Of a stretch of 64,000 nt of DNA, positions 53,238 through 64,000 are shown piece by piece. Below the pieces are notes generated by a model. The model did no database searches. It saw nothing but the letters and a program-made list of their open reading frames with translations, and was not told the DNA's origin. Each line of letters begins with the position of its first letter. The first letter of the stretch is position 1. The stretch comes from Vandiemenella viatica (taxonomy: Eukaryota; Arthropoda; Insecta; Orthoptera; Morabidae), in contig CM061918.1 in NCBI GenBank assembly GCA_031002005.1, positions 46,536,047-46,600,046 on the forward strand, read 5' to 3'. A program made the translations under genes and the position numbers.

Positions 53238-53976
53238 CTTGGTACATCATTAATTAAGACAGTATGGTTTCCTAATTCAACCTGTAAATGGCAAAATATA
53301 ATATAATATAACATAATATATATATATTATATATTTTAAAAGATACTTTTTTTTTCACCTTGTGGTAAATCGATGAGAGCTAAATCTATTGAGTTTCAGC
53401 CACATCTGACCCTATTCTAAAATTTCTTTCAGTTCTTGTCTATAACTATGCCGTAGTTTGTATTAAAAACCGACTGTTGTGTATATAATAGCACCATAGC
53501 AGCAGCCTTTCAGATAAACCGTTCTGTTGCCACAGCAATTTTTCTCCTCAGCTCAGGCGTTGCTATACAAATTGGTACTAGAAAACCTTACTCCGAAAGA
53601 AGCTAAACAGATGAGATAGACCGTTTCGTGGGCGATGACCATCATAATATCTGACTTGTTAATCACTCTCTCACACTACCCTGATATCAAGTGACCAGCT
53701 GACGCCAAACGAAGAAAAAACAAATGCTCAGCACTCTTCATAAAATATCTCATTTAACACATCACCTCATGACAGATACGCACCACACTGAGCAATATCA
53801 TCATACACGCACTTATTTCTTTCTAAAACGTGTTTTTTCGTGACGAGTCTTCGTTCTACCTGACGTTTAGACAAAATCGAAAAACGAAGTATCGATTTAA
53901 AGATTAGGTTCTCCACCTTGGTACATCATTAATTATGACAGTATGGTTTCTAAATTCAAGTTGTAAATGGCAAAAT
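53238..53976 (+). repeat. Segment bounded by ~58-bp direct repeats
   Basis: About 53,238-53,296 and 53,917-53,976 share cttggtacatcattaatta, gacagtatggttt and gtaaatggcaaaat in the same orientation with few differences. The 620 bases between include an AT microsatellite (53,293-53,340) and no gene. It may be a tandem duplication or a terminal-repeat element. Confidence 0.75.
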
Positions 53977-54345
53977 TTTCAACAATCAAGGTCACGGGTA
54001 TGCAATAGTTCATAATCAAACCGCTAGGCTTCGTTGGCGTCTAAAAGGAGTGATCGTCTTACTTCTAGATATTTCAGTTGACAAATAAACAATTGGTCGG
54101 TAAGGAGTGACGGTATTGTTGCTAGAAAGCAACACCACATATAACCATAAGCTTTTATCTGTTTTATGTACATATTTTAGTATTAATTGCTGTTGTAATG
54201 ACTTAACGTGGCTCTTCTCGAGTTTGTCATTGTTTGGTATGCCTCCCGCTACAATTTCTGTATTATTTTTACTTAGTTCTAATTTAAGTAGCAACAGTCT
54301 GACAAACTATTGGAAAAGATAACCACGATTACACGTCGAGAATCA
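53977..54345. other. Unassigned sequence
   Basis: Overlapping opposite frames of 92 and 71 codons, neither recognised. Confidence 0.35.
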
Positions 54346-54525
54346 ATTTTAGATTTAAGGGTGTCGGGAAATATTCATTTACATGTGAAGCAGTAGAGGA
54401 TTGCAATAAATTATTAAAGGAAGTGTTGAATGATTTACCAAAATCACTTAAAGAATTTAAAATTAAAATTCATTATGGGCAAAGGAGGTGGTTGGCAATA
54501 CTACATACCCCTAGTTCGGATTAAA
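54346..54525 (+). pseudogene. LINE-2 C-terminal relic
   Basis: One plus frame reads FRFKGVGKYSF and later NDLPKSLKEFKIKI, which match FRHKGVGRFYF and NNLPKTLKEFKVKI at the end of the LINE-2 protein (62,739-63,281). It is followed by an A-rich tail. A diverged 3'-terminal fragment on the opposite strand to the better copies. Confidence 0.78.
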
Positions 54526-54884
54526 AAAAAATTAAAATAAACTATAATAGAGGAAAATGGGTTCGTAGGAAAAACGTATCTTGGGCATGCCCTTCGTCGC
54601 AAATTAAATAAAATAAAATTAACGATTTCAGGGATTGAAACCATTTCATAATGTTGTTTTAAAGGGAATTTTTACTAATTGTGATCTTATTCTCTTTTAT
54701 GCCAGTATGGGGAAGGTATTTGTTCCTAGAAAATTTTAGCATTTGGAACTCAACCATTACAAAATACTAGCTTACAGCTAAAATTAATGTGGTTTAGATC
54801 TCATAATGCGATGTATGGTGAGTAAAAACTTAATCTTATTTTGAAATTGCTGTTATAGAAATGTTTATATATTTTTAATTTTTT
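54526..54884. other. Unassigned AT-rich sequence
   Basis: Nothing recognised. Confidence 0.4.
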
Positions 54885-55068
54885 TTCCTTATGGCTTATT
54901 CTTTGTCGACGTCGGGGTCATTAGAGGCGGGATGCGATTGGTTGGGAAGGAATTCGTCCATGGCCTTTTGAAGGAAGCATCCCGGCATTGACCTCGACTG
55001 ATGTGGAGAAACCATGGAAAACCCAAATCTGGATGCCCGGACGGGGATTCGAACCGGTTTCCTCCCCA
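54885..55068 (-). repeat. SINE-A copy
   Basis: Tail (ttgtcgacgtcggggtcatt), core (gtggagaaaccatggaaaac), and head up to the B-box (ggggattcgaaccgg). The A-box half is missing. Confidence 0.85.
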
Positions 55069-55493
55069 CCATGGTGGGTAGTTTTAATTGAGCAGTAATT
55101 ACTAAGTTTTTACTTATTAATACGACTATTGTGATGGTTCAAATGTGTCGTACACCTAACCTATTGTTTCTCGGGCATTCAAAACTGCCAGGTTGGCTGG
55201 ACCTCGCCTGAAAAGCAATTTCACTGCTTGAATGCCATAACAATGTTCCATTGTTCGGAAGAGAACTTCGAACAAATCGCAATCATTTAGTCAGGAATCT
55301 GATGTGGCGTGCAGGAACGCCGGCCTACACAGTGACTGCGATTAATGGACCGTTATTTATACACGGAGCAAATCTTATTTTTAAAATTCACTGATTAATG
55401 AGCAAGATAAAATGCGAGTAACGCAGAAAACAGTAAATTCCATTCCCCCCGTCTCCCCATCAACACCTATCACTCCTGGTCTTGGATAGATAT
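55069..55493. other. Unassigned sequence
   Basis: No feature recognised. Confidence 0.4.
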
Positions 55494-55640
55494 ACTATGA
55501 GCACTTACTCTCGGGCCTGGCATACGGAAGGATGAAGGTTCGAACACCCGTCCGGCAATTCATGTTTCGGTTTTTCTTCAGAAGACCATGCCCGAATTCC
55601 TTACCGTCCTTAACCACCATCCTCTCCTGCCTCTGACAGG
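55494..55640 (+). repeat. SINE-A copy with core deletion
   Basis: Head with B-box aggttcgaacacc (about 55,536), a shortened core (tttcggtttttcttcagaag), then tcctgcctctgacagg. The end is cut near 55,640, close to MITE H2. Confidence 0.7.
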
Positions 55641-55661
55641 GAGTGGTGGCTCACCCTGTAA

Positions 55662-56005
55662 AGCTGCGTTCCCACGATCTCTTGTAACGGAGGCGGCACC
55701 TCATTAGCCGAAGTGTAGGGATGAGCGCGCGCCGCAGGTTAGCCCTCGCTTACCTCGCCGCCACCTCCCCACCACGTTGCCTAGTGTCGTTTGGCACAGA
55801 GCACTTTACAGCAACAGAAGGGGTGCGCACCGCTGCTGCAAACCGATGGCAACAGCGCTCCACTACGCACGCCTGTGATGTTTACCAACTCAGAGTGGGT
55901 AGCTGCGTCTCGTCCCCGCTAGCAGAGGTGGCCCCGTTCCCATGGCGTGTTGTTGAGTATTCGTCCCGTCCCGCCTTCGTTACAAGACGTAGTGGGAACG
56001 CGGCT
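55662..56005 (+). mobile_element. Harbinger-type MITE H2
   Basis: Ends agctgcgttcccac (left) and gtgggaacgcggct (right) are inverted, extending over the motif cttgtaacg.aggcgg. TAA duplications at 55,659-55,661 and 56,006-56,008. 344 bp, GC-rich. The interior from about 55,720 (atgagcgcgcgcc) to 55,795 (gttgcctagtgtcgttt) is shared with MITE H1 at 15,678-15,923. A 95-codon frame inside is not protein-like. Confidence 0.87.
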
Positions 56006-56008
56006 TAA

Positions 56009-56389
56009 TACAGCTCCTTGGAGGGACTCCTAATACTACCAAACCTGTGTCATACTAACGTCCGCAAACAATCATCAAATCTCCTGCCCCTAATGGCAGC
56101 GAGACGAAAAGCCTGGAGGAATAAAGAATTAAAGATCGATATATTATCTGGCATTTAGAAATTTCTCAAAACGGATTATTTGGGAAAAACGTTTTGAACA
56201 ATAGTAAATTGATGTTAAGGGGTAAAGCAAATTGGATTATTAGTGTTTTGAGTACATTTCCAAGGTTATTGGGAGGTCAACATTACGTGTTTTTTTTTTT
56301 TAAAGAAAAAAGGAAAGCTATATTTCTTTATCTTTTTCTCTTATTCATCCTACAGTAGTAAATACATACTGCTAGAGATGTATATTGGT
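56009..56389. other. Unassigned sequence
   Basis: No feature recognised. Confidence 0.4.
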
Positions 56390-56595
56390 AGTTGTAAGGG
56401 GGCGGAAGTGCAATACATTGGTCAGTTTGATCTCCTGACTTTTGCTTATGGGGTTTACTGAAAGAAAAACTTTATAATCCTGTACCACCGATTCCAGAAA
56501 ATACGAAGGCATGTATACGACAAGTTTGTGCTAATATGAAAAAGGAAGTACTTTGTGAACACATCATTCTTTCTTTTAAAGAACAGACTAGTGCC
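56390..56595 (+). pseudogene. Tc1/mariner-like transposase C-terminal relic
   Basis: The plus strand encodes, with one stop (about 56,430), a form of IGRGSAIHWSV.SPDFCLWGLLKEKLY, then PPIPENTKACIRQVCANM. It resembles the C-terminus of Tc1/mariner-superfamily transposases, where W..RSPDL.P.D..LWG..K holds the third catalytic acid. Here the motif is damaged (SPDFCLWG lacks the D or E). No inverted ends were found. Unrelated in sequence to the mariner at 5,243 and the Tc1 at 46,245. Confidence 0.6.
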
Positions 56596-59500
56596 TTGAG
56601 TTAGAAGGGTATCACTTTGAGCATTCATTACGGTGATCTGTTAAATTTGTCGGTGTTTTGATTACGAAAGATAATGTGCAAAGATGCGACTTCCTTTTAT
56701 CGCATATTGTTTTTAGAATATATGCAGCACTAAGAGCTAGGCTGAAAAATTATTGTAACGAAACTTGTTTAATACTGTTCAGATAAAGGATAAAAAGTAT
56801 AGGTTTACATTTAAAAAACTCAAAATAACTTTCAAAAAGCTCAGAATAAAACGTGAACAATGCTTGTTGCCTTTTCATGGAGCAAGAAGCGACCAAGTTT
56901 AACCGAAATCTAAATGAACAGAGATGTGTATAAAAATAAAGCGCCTCATTCGATAAAAACTGCAGCGAAAATTATTCCTAAATTTTTCCTTATCTTCTCT
57001 ATCGCTAATGTCAACTGATTTCCTACAATATTTAAAATTAATACTGATCCGTGTATGGTGGTGGCGTTGAATAAAAGATGATTAAATATTAAGTTTAATG
57101 TAATCAAATTATGATTATGAGTTTTTACTATATATATCACCAATTTTCACAGTTGCCGTTTATTAACGTGGATCATCCCATAATTTCAGCGCTGAATACT
57201 GATGCGTATTAGAGAAGCGAAAAGCTGTTATTTGTAACGCAACGGAGTCCCACCCGAGCTCCAGAAACTTAAAGTAATGTTACGTCATCAGAATAAACGT
57301 ATTTCTCAAGTGCGTCAAAAAAGTTCCTAACGGCTGCACATACCACAGTGTGGAATCCCTTTGACCTAGTTTCTAATAATAAAATTCCCATTTTATCACT
57401 GATTTTGTGAGCAAAAAGAGATAAATTATTTTCTGTGAATATCTAAAACTGTTTCAGTAATATGTAATCATATTATTTTTATATTGTGTGGAAATGTAGC
57501 TGATTAAAACAAATGGACTTAACTAATGTATTAATAGTATTACGTAGTCCTGTTCATTAATTAAAGAATTTTAATTGGTAATTCGAACCCTGCCATCATA
57601 TTCGAAGTGTGATTTTAATCATTTGCAGAGTTCATTTTTAAAAAATTTTGTGACAAAGACTTGTAAATGATCTGTTGTTTCATTTAAGAATGCTTTCATG
57701 ACTTATTAATCGATTTTTAATATTTTTGGATTATTTTTAAGTGATTTATATTGTTAATTTAATTGTTTATCTTTCTAAAATCTTCTATAGTCAAGCAGAA
57801 TATTTGCTATTGTGTATTTATTGTTACGAAAATCGCAGCTGACCGATCACGCTCGAAGTAATACTAACCAGAATCTATGTCAGTTTTGTGCTGCAATAAG
57901 TCATCGAAAGATGTTTGTATATCTGTTAATTCCCGTAAAACGTAAAATTAAATTGCGAACGGTTGCTTGGTTACTTATGGTAGACTTTTATGTCACTTGC
58001 ATTGTCAAAATTACTTCCGAAACTCTAGAATGAAATCTAAACTTACTTAGCAGCATTACTAAATTTCAATTATTCAAATATCATCTAATCTAAACCACAT
58101 ATTATTCCCAGTGGTTTTACATGGCGATCGTGAAAGGACAGAGTACGCTGCATGGAGTGATACTGTAATAGGATTCCGCAGTTAAATTCGGTATAACTTG
58201 TTGATATGCGTTCTCTCGGCTTGCATTATTTAAATATATTATTGAAATTCGTGTGGCCATACGAAATGGTGATGGAGTTTCAATTTGCAGCACATTCCGC
58301 CACTATTGTAGCTGAACCTGCAGTTTAACGTAGAACCTAATCCACGGAACTTACTAGCATGCTCCAAATAAACAAAGCAAAACTTTTTCTGATTTGAATT
58401 TCAGCTTGTGTAGAAACTTCTTGTTTGACCATGATTAGAAACAAAGATTTAAAATTTTCTGTTTGCGCATCAATCAGTATGCAACCTGATCAATGATTTT
58501 GGTACAGACAGCTCATGCTTAGACGCTAGACATTTTCATGCACCGATAATTATTGATTATAGAATAGTGTGAAAATCTAATAATTTTTTTTTATTAAAAT
58601 CGTCTTATCCAACATAAATTCTTCTAAGAGTCCCTATTAAGGTGTTATTAACTTGATATTTTTAAATTTTTCAATGGTATATTTCGAAAATTATATTGAG
58701 GATTAGCATTTTTAATGACTTAGGGAGCTCATATATCATGAAACAAAAATACTTAAGAATTTCGCAAAACAAAATGATTGGACTTTTGAATCTAGGTATA
58801 GAACATCATATCAGGAGGACCTGTCATGAACTTTGACCATAAATACGAACTATTCTTCACGAGTGACCATCCCGAAAACTGGGTAGCGTCTTAGACTATT
58901 TAAGCTATAAAGTACAGAAAGAGACGACCCGAAAAGGTTTAACACACTTAACTCCAGACGTGACTGATATATGGAGCAAAACCTGTACAATGAACTTCTC
59001 TTCGCACTGTGTGAACGAAGAACTTGAGGATTCTCTGGAGTAAACACTTTTTGAGATGTTTACTTCCTCAGTAATGAATGTATTATTCTACCAAAACATT
59101 GAATCTGAAAAATCTTACTACCGTTGTAATCTCTGATCTGGCTGCACGTTCACTATTTTACTCTACTCTGTTGTTTTCATTCGTGTTCAATTTTCCTTAC
59201 TTCTGAGTTTGTCGTGTCTTTCTGATACTGCACTGTTTACGATTTTTTTTCTATGATTAACGCTGGGGAGTACGTGTATTGTGCCGGAATCACCTAGGTG
59301 CTACAGTTTTCTCCAGTTTATTTAATAAGGTTTTCACGGTACTGTTGACTGCTTACTGAAAATCCAACAATATCAACTAGAACCAGTAGCATAGTGTTGA
59401 TACACTGCTCTTGGAGATTCCGACCGGACTTGCTGCAGTCTATACATATAATCACTCGGCGTGCAGCCATTTCTCAGCGTTGACGTGGTTCCCCCGGCTG

Positions 59501-60179
59501 CTCGTGTACGTGACTCACATAACACTCCCAGCTAAGAGAAATATGGCGCCCGCAGTCAGAGCAATTCTATCGGATGGCTCAACATGTCGGTTTCGCTGAG
59601 TAATGCTGTAATCTATCACACACGTCCGGTCTCGTGTGGCCTTAAGACAGAGCGTTCATCCGCTGTCGTGCCAACCCTAACCTAACCCGGTTGGATTACT
59701 GTGGAAAGGTTATCTACAATATTCTTCTTTCCACATCAGGATGAACTTTTGTGGCTTCGTTTGAAAATGATCCAACTGCTTCTTTCATCCATCCAAAATA
59801 CTACTTATCAGTGCTTATCACTTTTATGCTTTTGTGGATAACATTTCAGTCTTTCTTGGTTGGTGATCTCTCTAATCATTATTTACCTTTCTTTATTTTA
59901 TCGTTTACTAACATTATTCGACTGCTTCAACCACGTGTAACTTGATGTGTGTAGTAATGCGTTTGTCTTCTAGTAGAAAAATATAAACTTTGTGTGAGGA
60001 GGATTCCAGGTTGTAATAACCATACGTAAGTCCTTTTATTTGGTGAATTTGTTTGGCATTACCTGTGTACGGGGCATGTTCCTATATCATCCCTGGGGCA
60101 GCCAAGGACGAAGAATTTAAGAAATATACTTTTTTATCGATGTTCGTGATGCTCCGGCAAGCCCAGGGACCCCACAGGG
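56596..60179. other. Unassigned, mostly AT-rich stretch
   Basis: The longest stretch here without a recognised element. Open frames are short (at most 84 codons or so) and overlap on both strands. A GC-richer part at about 59,410-59,690 holds a 62-codon frame and cctaacctaaccc, with no further support. If the window has a host regulatory region or unseen intron, this stretch is a candidate, but I see no positive sign. Confidence 0.35.
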
Positions 60180-60340
60180 TGTTTAGGCATCAAGTGCCGC
60201 TCCATCTAAATGAAGGGAACTTGGGAAAGGAACGGGAAGCAAATCGACAATGGTCTTTCAAAGGAACCATCTCAGCATCGCCTGGAGTGAGTTCGGGAAA
60301 ACATGGAAAACTGAAATCAGGATGACATGCCTTATCCTGA
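60180..60340 (-). repeat. SINE-A or LINE-1 3' core relic
   Basis: Plus-strand text gaaccatctcagcatcgcctg, then gagttcgggaaaacatggaa, is the minus-strand core shared by SINE-A and the LINE-1 3' region. The flanks are too decayed to say which. Confidence 0.6.
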
Positions 60341-60954
60341 CTGGCTACGGACGCATTATTTCAGGCGTCAGATCTCCTGAAAATGATCCTAGCCCACGTA
60401 TAAAAAAACCGAGACACAGGAAATAAAATGAAATATTCTTACACCCTAAACTTTTTATTTAATCTCGCTTTCCTTCTCGACTGCAATTGATTACTCCAAT
60501 AATTACTTTCAAACACAATTTTATTTACAACATGATACATTCGTTAGATTATGAATATCTTGATACATGTTTAATGTCAGGTTTTCATTACTGCCGTACG
60601 CATTCCGATCTCACTTCTTCTCGTCTCTCTTCATTTGTTTCTTCCACTTGTCATCTCTGTTTATTCTTTGCTGACTAATTTACCTGGCCACACAAGACTC
60701 TTTGCTGATCGGTATAATTCCTTTAAGACAAATAATTGTTAATCAACTGTACGCCTCTTCTGTTCTCAGTAATGATTCGCCCAGCTGACTGAGGGCTATC
60801 TCTTGAAAACGGCGGAGTCAAAGGCGGGTAGTTGGTTCGTTTCACTTCCGAGATCCAATGTGGTGGCGCTCCAGCACGCAGCTACATTGGCGGGTGAAAC
60901 TGATTTTATGATTGTTAAAAATTTGAAAAAGCAACTCAACACTGTGGCTGGGCG
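60341..60954. other. Unassigned sequence
   Basis: No feature recognised. Confidence 0.4.
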
Positions 60955-60957
60955 TTA

Positions 60958-62145
60958 AGACTCGTTCACACTACGCTAGTAATTTAGTCGGGTGGGTAGT
61001 AGTTTAGTAGCTAAATTACTCGCTACAGACCAAAAATCGTTCGCACTTCGGTCGAGTACAGTACACAAGTTTCGTGGTATTTTACCAGCAGGCTGCATCG
61101 CAATCAAATGAATGAGCTGATACAGCTTGTGTTAAGCGCTATTTTAGAAGAGATGGATGAAGAAGTTTATGCCATAAAGAAAAAAAAAGAAATGGACACG
61201 AAAATTGGTTAACAGAAGGGATGAACTAAGAGCTACAAATTGTCTTCTGAAAGAATTAGCATTAGAAGATACCTACGAATAGTTTGAGTATGTACAAAAG
61301 TTGTGTTAATCAAGCGTGAAGATACGTATTTAAGGAGTGCAATGTCGGCAATTACAAAATTACAGCCAGTTCCCTACTTTATTGCCATCGGATGTAGTTT
61401 AAAGACACTCACATCTCGTATTAATACACGTAAAATCGAGTATTTACTAATTCATCACAGTGTGAAAGAATCTATGAAACATTAAAGGAATTGAAGCAAT
61501 GTTTCGTAGAGATGCATCCAGTAAACTGAATCATTTTAGTGAAGTAATGTAAACTTTTTCAGTACCTGCGCCAAAATTTTTGGACTTCTTTGTGTTTAAC
61601 TTCTGCGAGTAGATAATTCTAAAAATATTTTTATTGCGTTAGTTAGTAGGTCTACTTCTAATAACAATACGAACAATATCTTATTGTATAATCTAGATGC
61701 TATTGTAATAAGATAATTAATAAATTTGTGTACTAAGCAGATGTTTTTAATTTTCAATTTACTTGTCACCAAATCCAGGTATGTTTATTGTATTTTCCAA
61801 ACCCATGCGTGCAAATTGCTTCCTTTGTTTGTTTTTATAGTGCGGAGACTTAATATTCTACAAGCATTCATGTTCTACATATTTAGAAACAAATTTTAAA
61901 GTTGTTTCTTTGCTCCAGCGGAACGACATTTTTGCGGCAGCTAATGAACTCGACGAAACAACAGGCTCAGATTTGTTTAGCCGATGAGCGAGTGGGCAGT
62001 GGCGCGTGGTGGGGGGTGCTACTCACCCGATTTAATAGAACAAAACGGATCGACTAGACTAAACTACTGGCTAAACAGCTCGACTAAATTTTCATTGTTA
62101 ACACTCGTTTAGTTCCTAAATTAATAGCCTAGTGCTAACGAGCCA
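60958..62145 (+). mobile_element. Harbinger-type deletion derivative
   Basis: Inverted ends (agactcgttcacactacgct and its inverse tagtgctaacgagcca, extending through taatttag) with TTA on both sides (60,955-60,957 and 62,146-62,148). The interior has a broken N-terminal transposase segment (61,150-61,550) but no DDE domain. 1.19 kb. Its ends differ from those of the Harbinger element at 1,704-3,642. Confidence 0.8.
61150..61555 (+). pseudogene. Harbinger transposase N-terminal relic
   Basis: In one frame, about 61,200-61,280 reads RRDELRATNCLLKELALEDTYE, like the W....R...GAYH.L..EL..ED...F region at the start of PIF/Harbinger transposases. Another frame (61,303-61,485) has LQPVPYFIAIGCSLKTLTSR, like L..TLR.LA.G.S...LS..F. 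The order is right but frames shift and stops intervene. The catalytic part is missing entirely, consistent with an internal deletion. Confidence 0.6.
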
Positions 62146-62148
62146 TTA

Positions 62149-62647
62149 AGGCACTACACTACCACATTAGATCGGGGAATCAAAATGTAACCACGTTGGA
62201 GTTCCAGCCTGCGCGTACCGCCGCAGTGACTTTGATTTTTAGGTGGTTTCCGGAAATCATCAAGTGGAATGCTGGGATGGTGTCCAGTCTTCGCCTCATA
62301 AACTACGCATCACAAAAAGAAAATTATACTTATCATACACAGAACATAGGTACATGTTTCACAGACAGATGGCAACACAATACTAGTCCAATAAAGTAAA
62401 TGCTCCAGGTCTGACAAATCAGGTAATATAAGGGTAAGGCACAGGTTCGCCCTACCTTATAGTTACACACTAGGCGCCGCGCCAGTGCAAACGTATTGGT
62501 GTCTCGTGGCCTGCCAGGAAAGTAAAGGTGTTCTTATAAGTTTAGTTTTAGCACCCGTAAAAAAATAATCGTTGTCATCTATAGTTGTAATGTTATCTAT
62601 ATATCTATAAATGAGAAAACGAGAAAATTCGGATGTGTGTTTGGATT
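62149..62647. other. Unassigned sequence
   Basis: At about 62,225-62,285 a phrase (taggtggtttccggaaatca, then aatgctgggatgg) may be a remnant of the SINE-A core. Nothing else recognised. Confidence 0.3.
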
Positions 62648-63293
62648 TAATTTAATTTAATTTAATTTAATTGCAATGGAACACAGGCTCCGGTGGCAAT
62701 TTCCCTACACACCCAACTTCCCCCTATCCTACACTCACCTACATTTGCCCTCTACAAATTTTAACTTTAAATTCTTTTAACGTTTTCGGTAGGTTATTCA
62801 TCATTCCCCTTGGTAACTCATTCCAATCCCTGACACCCTTACCTAAAAAATAAAATCTTCCCACTCCCTTGTGCCTGAAATAGAGTGCCAGCTTGTGGTC
62901 ATGGTCATCTTTTCCCTTCCATGAACTACTTTTCATACCTACTGCAATATCTTTCCATGCCTCATCGCCAGTATACGCCCAGTACACTCCCATTACCCTC
63001 CTCATCCTCCTCCTGTCTTGCAATGAATCCCATTCCAGCTCCTTTATCATATCTGTCACTGATTGCATTCTGCGATAATTTCCAGAAACAAATCTAGCAG
63101 CCCTTCTTTGCACCTTCTCCAACTCCTGTATTTGATACTCAAAATGTGGGTCCCATACTACACAACCATATTCGAGCAATGGTCTTACCAAAGTTTTGTA
63201 ACCCAATTCCTTTACTTCTCTCGTGCATCCCCTCATCACTCTTTCCAACAAGTGCAAAATTTTGAAACCTTTTCCTACCACCTGTCTAATGTG
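62648..63293 (-). mobile_element. LINE-2 family copy, strongly 5'-truncated
   Basis: Minus strand, with the (AAATT)n 3' end at 62,648-62,672. Homology to the 48,528-49,640 copy stops abruptly at about 63,293. The coding part is uninterrupted (62,739-63,281), so this is a relatively young, truncated insertion. Confidence 0.9.
62739..63281 (-). pseudogene. LINE-2 reverse transcriptase C-terminal part
   Basis: 180 open codons ending at the family stop: LGYKTLVRPLLEYGCVVWDP, VQRRAARFVSGNYRRMQSVT, ELEWDSLQDRRRMRR, WNELPRGMMNNLPKTLKEF. This is the thumb and C-terminal region of a CR1/L2-like enzyme. The catalytic FADD block lies 5' of the truncation, so no activity is possible. It is useful as the reference for the frameshifted copy near 48.9 kb. 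Confidence 0.92.
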
Positions 63294-63822
63294 GATGTAC
63301 TTCTGGAATCAATCACGCCTTAATAACTCAATATATTTAAATAAAATTTAGCATGTAGTCAGTTAATTGCGTGCGAAGTGACATAGGATAGATTTTATCC
63401 CGCAAAATCGCATAGTTCTTTTAGAAATTGCCATTAACATCAATTCGGAAACAACAAAGAGTTTCCTACTTCTTAGATAGCCGTGCCACGTTTACTCTTT
63501 GCTTTTTACGTAAATCGCAAACACTACTTTTCAGAAATAAAAACAAAAACCTTCTTACATATGCAAGTTTGTGTTTAGTTTAAAAGCCATAAAACCGACG
63601 CACTTGACAAATAATAGTTTGGAAGCAGGAAATATAAATCTGTACTTAACCTTAAATTAAAAAAAAAGAAAAGAAAACGTAGGTACTGTTGTCAAGTTCG
63701 CAAAGAGATGTTTTCATTGGCGTACATAAAATAGTATGACATATCAAATATTACACCGTTATTGAAAAAAAAAAAAAACGTAAAATTCTATGATTATACC
63801 AGCGCGAAAGTCGGTTCAAAAA
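63294..63822. other. Unassigned AT-rich sequence
   Basis: No feature recognised. Confidence 0.4.
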
Positions 63823-64000
63823 AAAAAAGGAGGTTCTCAATTCGTCTGTATTTTTTTTTTTTTTTTTTTTTTGTATGTATGTTCAGCGATATCTTCGCCA
63901 ATTTTGAAGCGATTTCAATGAAATTTTTTTAGTGTCTAGAGTATACCTCCAAGGTGGTCCCATATGAATTTCATTGAGAAACCACCCCTTCTACCCCCAC
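63823..64000 (-). repeat. Repeat family Z, 3' end, continues past the window
   Basis: Plus-strand text aggttctcaattcgtctgta, a T run (63,851-63,872), then gtatgttcagcgatatcttc and catatgaatttcattgagaa. This is the exact inverse of the last ~180 bases of the Z element at 14,007-15,040. The rest of the element lies beyond 64,000. Confidence 0.88.

Noticed and set aside
59671..59690. Telomeric (CCTAA)n repeat
   Set aside because: Only about two units (cctaacctaacc); insect telomere arrays are long. Chance is enough.

Overview
This is a window of a repeat-rich, AT-rich animal genome. It is not bacterial: there are no operons or ribosome binding sites and no long host reading frame. The repeat content (tRNA-headed SINEs, CR1/L2-like and RTE LINEs, Penelope-like elements, PIF/Harbinger and Tc1/mariner DNA transposons, many short inverted-repeat elements) fits a large insect genome. 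A polyneopteran such as a stick insect or grasshopper is my guess, from memory of similar SINEs and of the Tc1 termini; I cannot prove it from this window. I found no host protein-coding exon I would defend, and no credible rRNA or functional tRNA gene. A run of exactly 1000 N (27,982-28,981) is an assembly gap.

Region by region. 1-7 kb: a reverse transcriptase scrap, a decayed Harbinger element with TTA target duplications (1,704-3,642), a G-run MITE, a deleted DD34D mariner with TA duplications (5,243-5,918) and a Helitron-like 3' end. 7-20 kb: SINE-A copies, two LINE families, a 196-bp-armed inverted repeat with a hammerhead-like motif (11,856-12,287), and a cluster of MITEs and a split tandem duplication (13.1-16.3 kb). 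20-28 kb: unassigned sequence, RTE 3' relics, an LTR-like block, paired SINEs and a near-perfect hairpin. 29-37 kb: Penelope-type terminal repeats, several SINE families, a chimeric SINE and an ATCGATA-rich element. 37.8-41.9 kb: the largest element, a nearly full-length but broken RTE retrotransposon (minus strand) with an internal duplication. 41.9-43.6 kb: an unnamed repeat (R) and a Penelope GIY-YIG remnant. 46.2-47.5 kb: a Tc1-type transposon with perfect 27-bp termini. 48.5-51.5 kb: a LINE-2 copy, a ~165-bp satellite with a young SINE in it, and a second SINE with target duplications. 52-64 kb: a second copy of R, further MITEs and relics, a Harbinger deletion derivative (60,958-62,145), another LINE-2 copy, and the end of a repeat that continues past the window.

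How the parts relate. LINEs would supply reverse transcriptase for the SINEs, and LINE-1 and SINE-A share a ~65-bp core. Harbinger-type transposases would mobilise the MITEs with 3-bp duplications. Every coding copy here is broken, so this window would depend on enzymes made elsewhere. The most interesting signals are hammerhead-ribozyme-like motifs in Penelope-type terminal repeats, a SINE chimera that moved as one unit, the G-run MITE family, and repeat families R, Z and T that I cannot assign.
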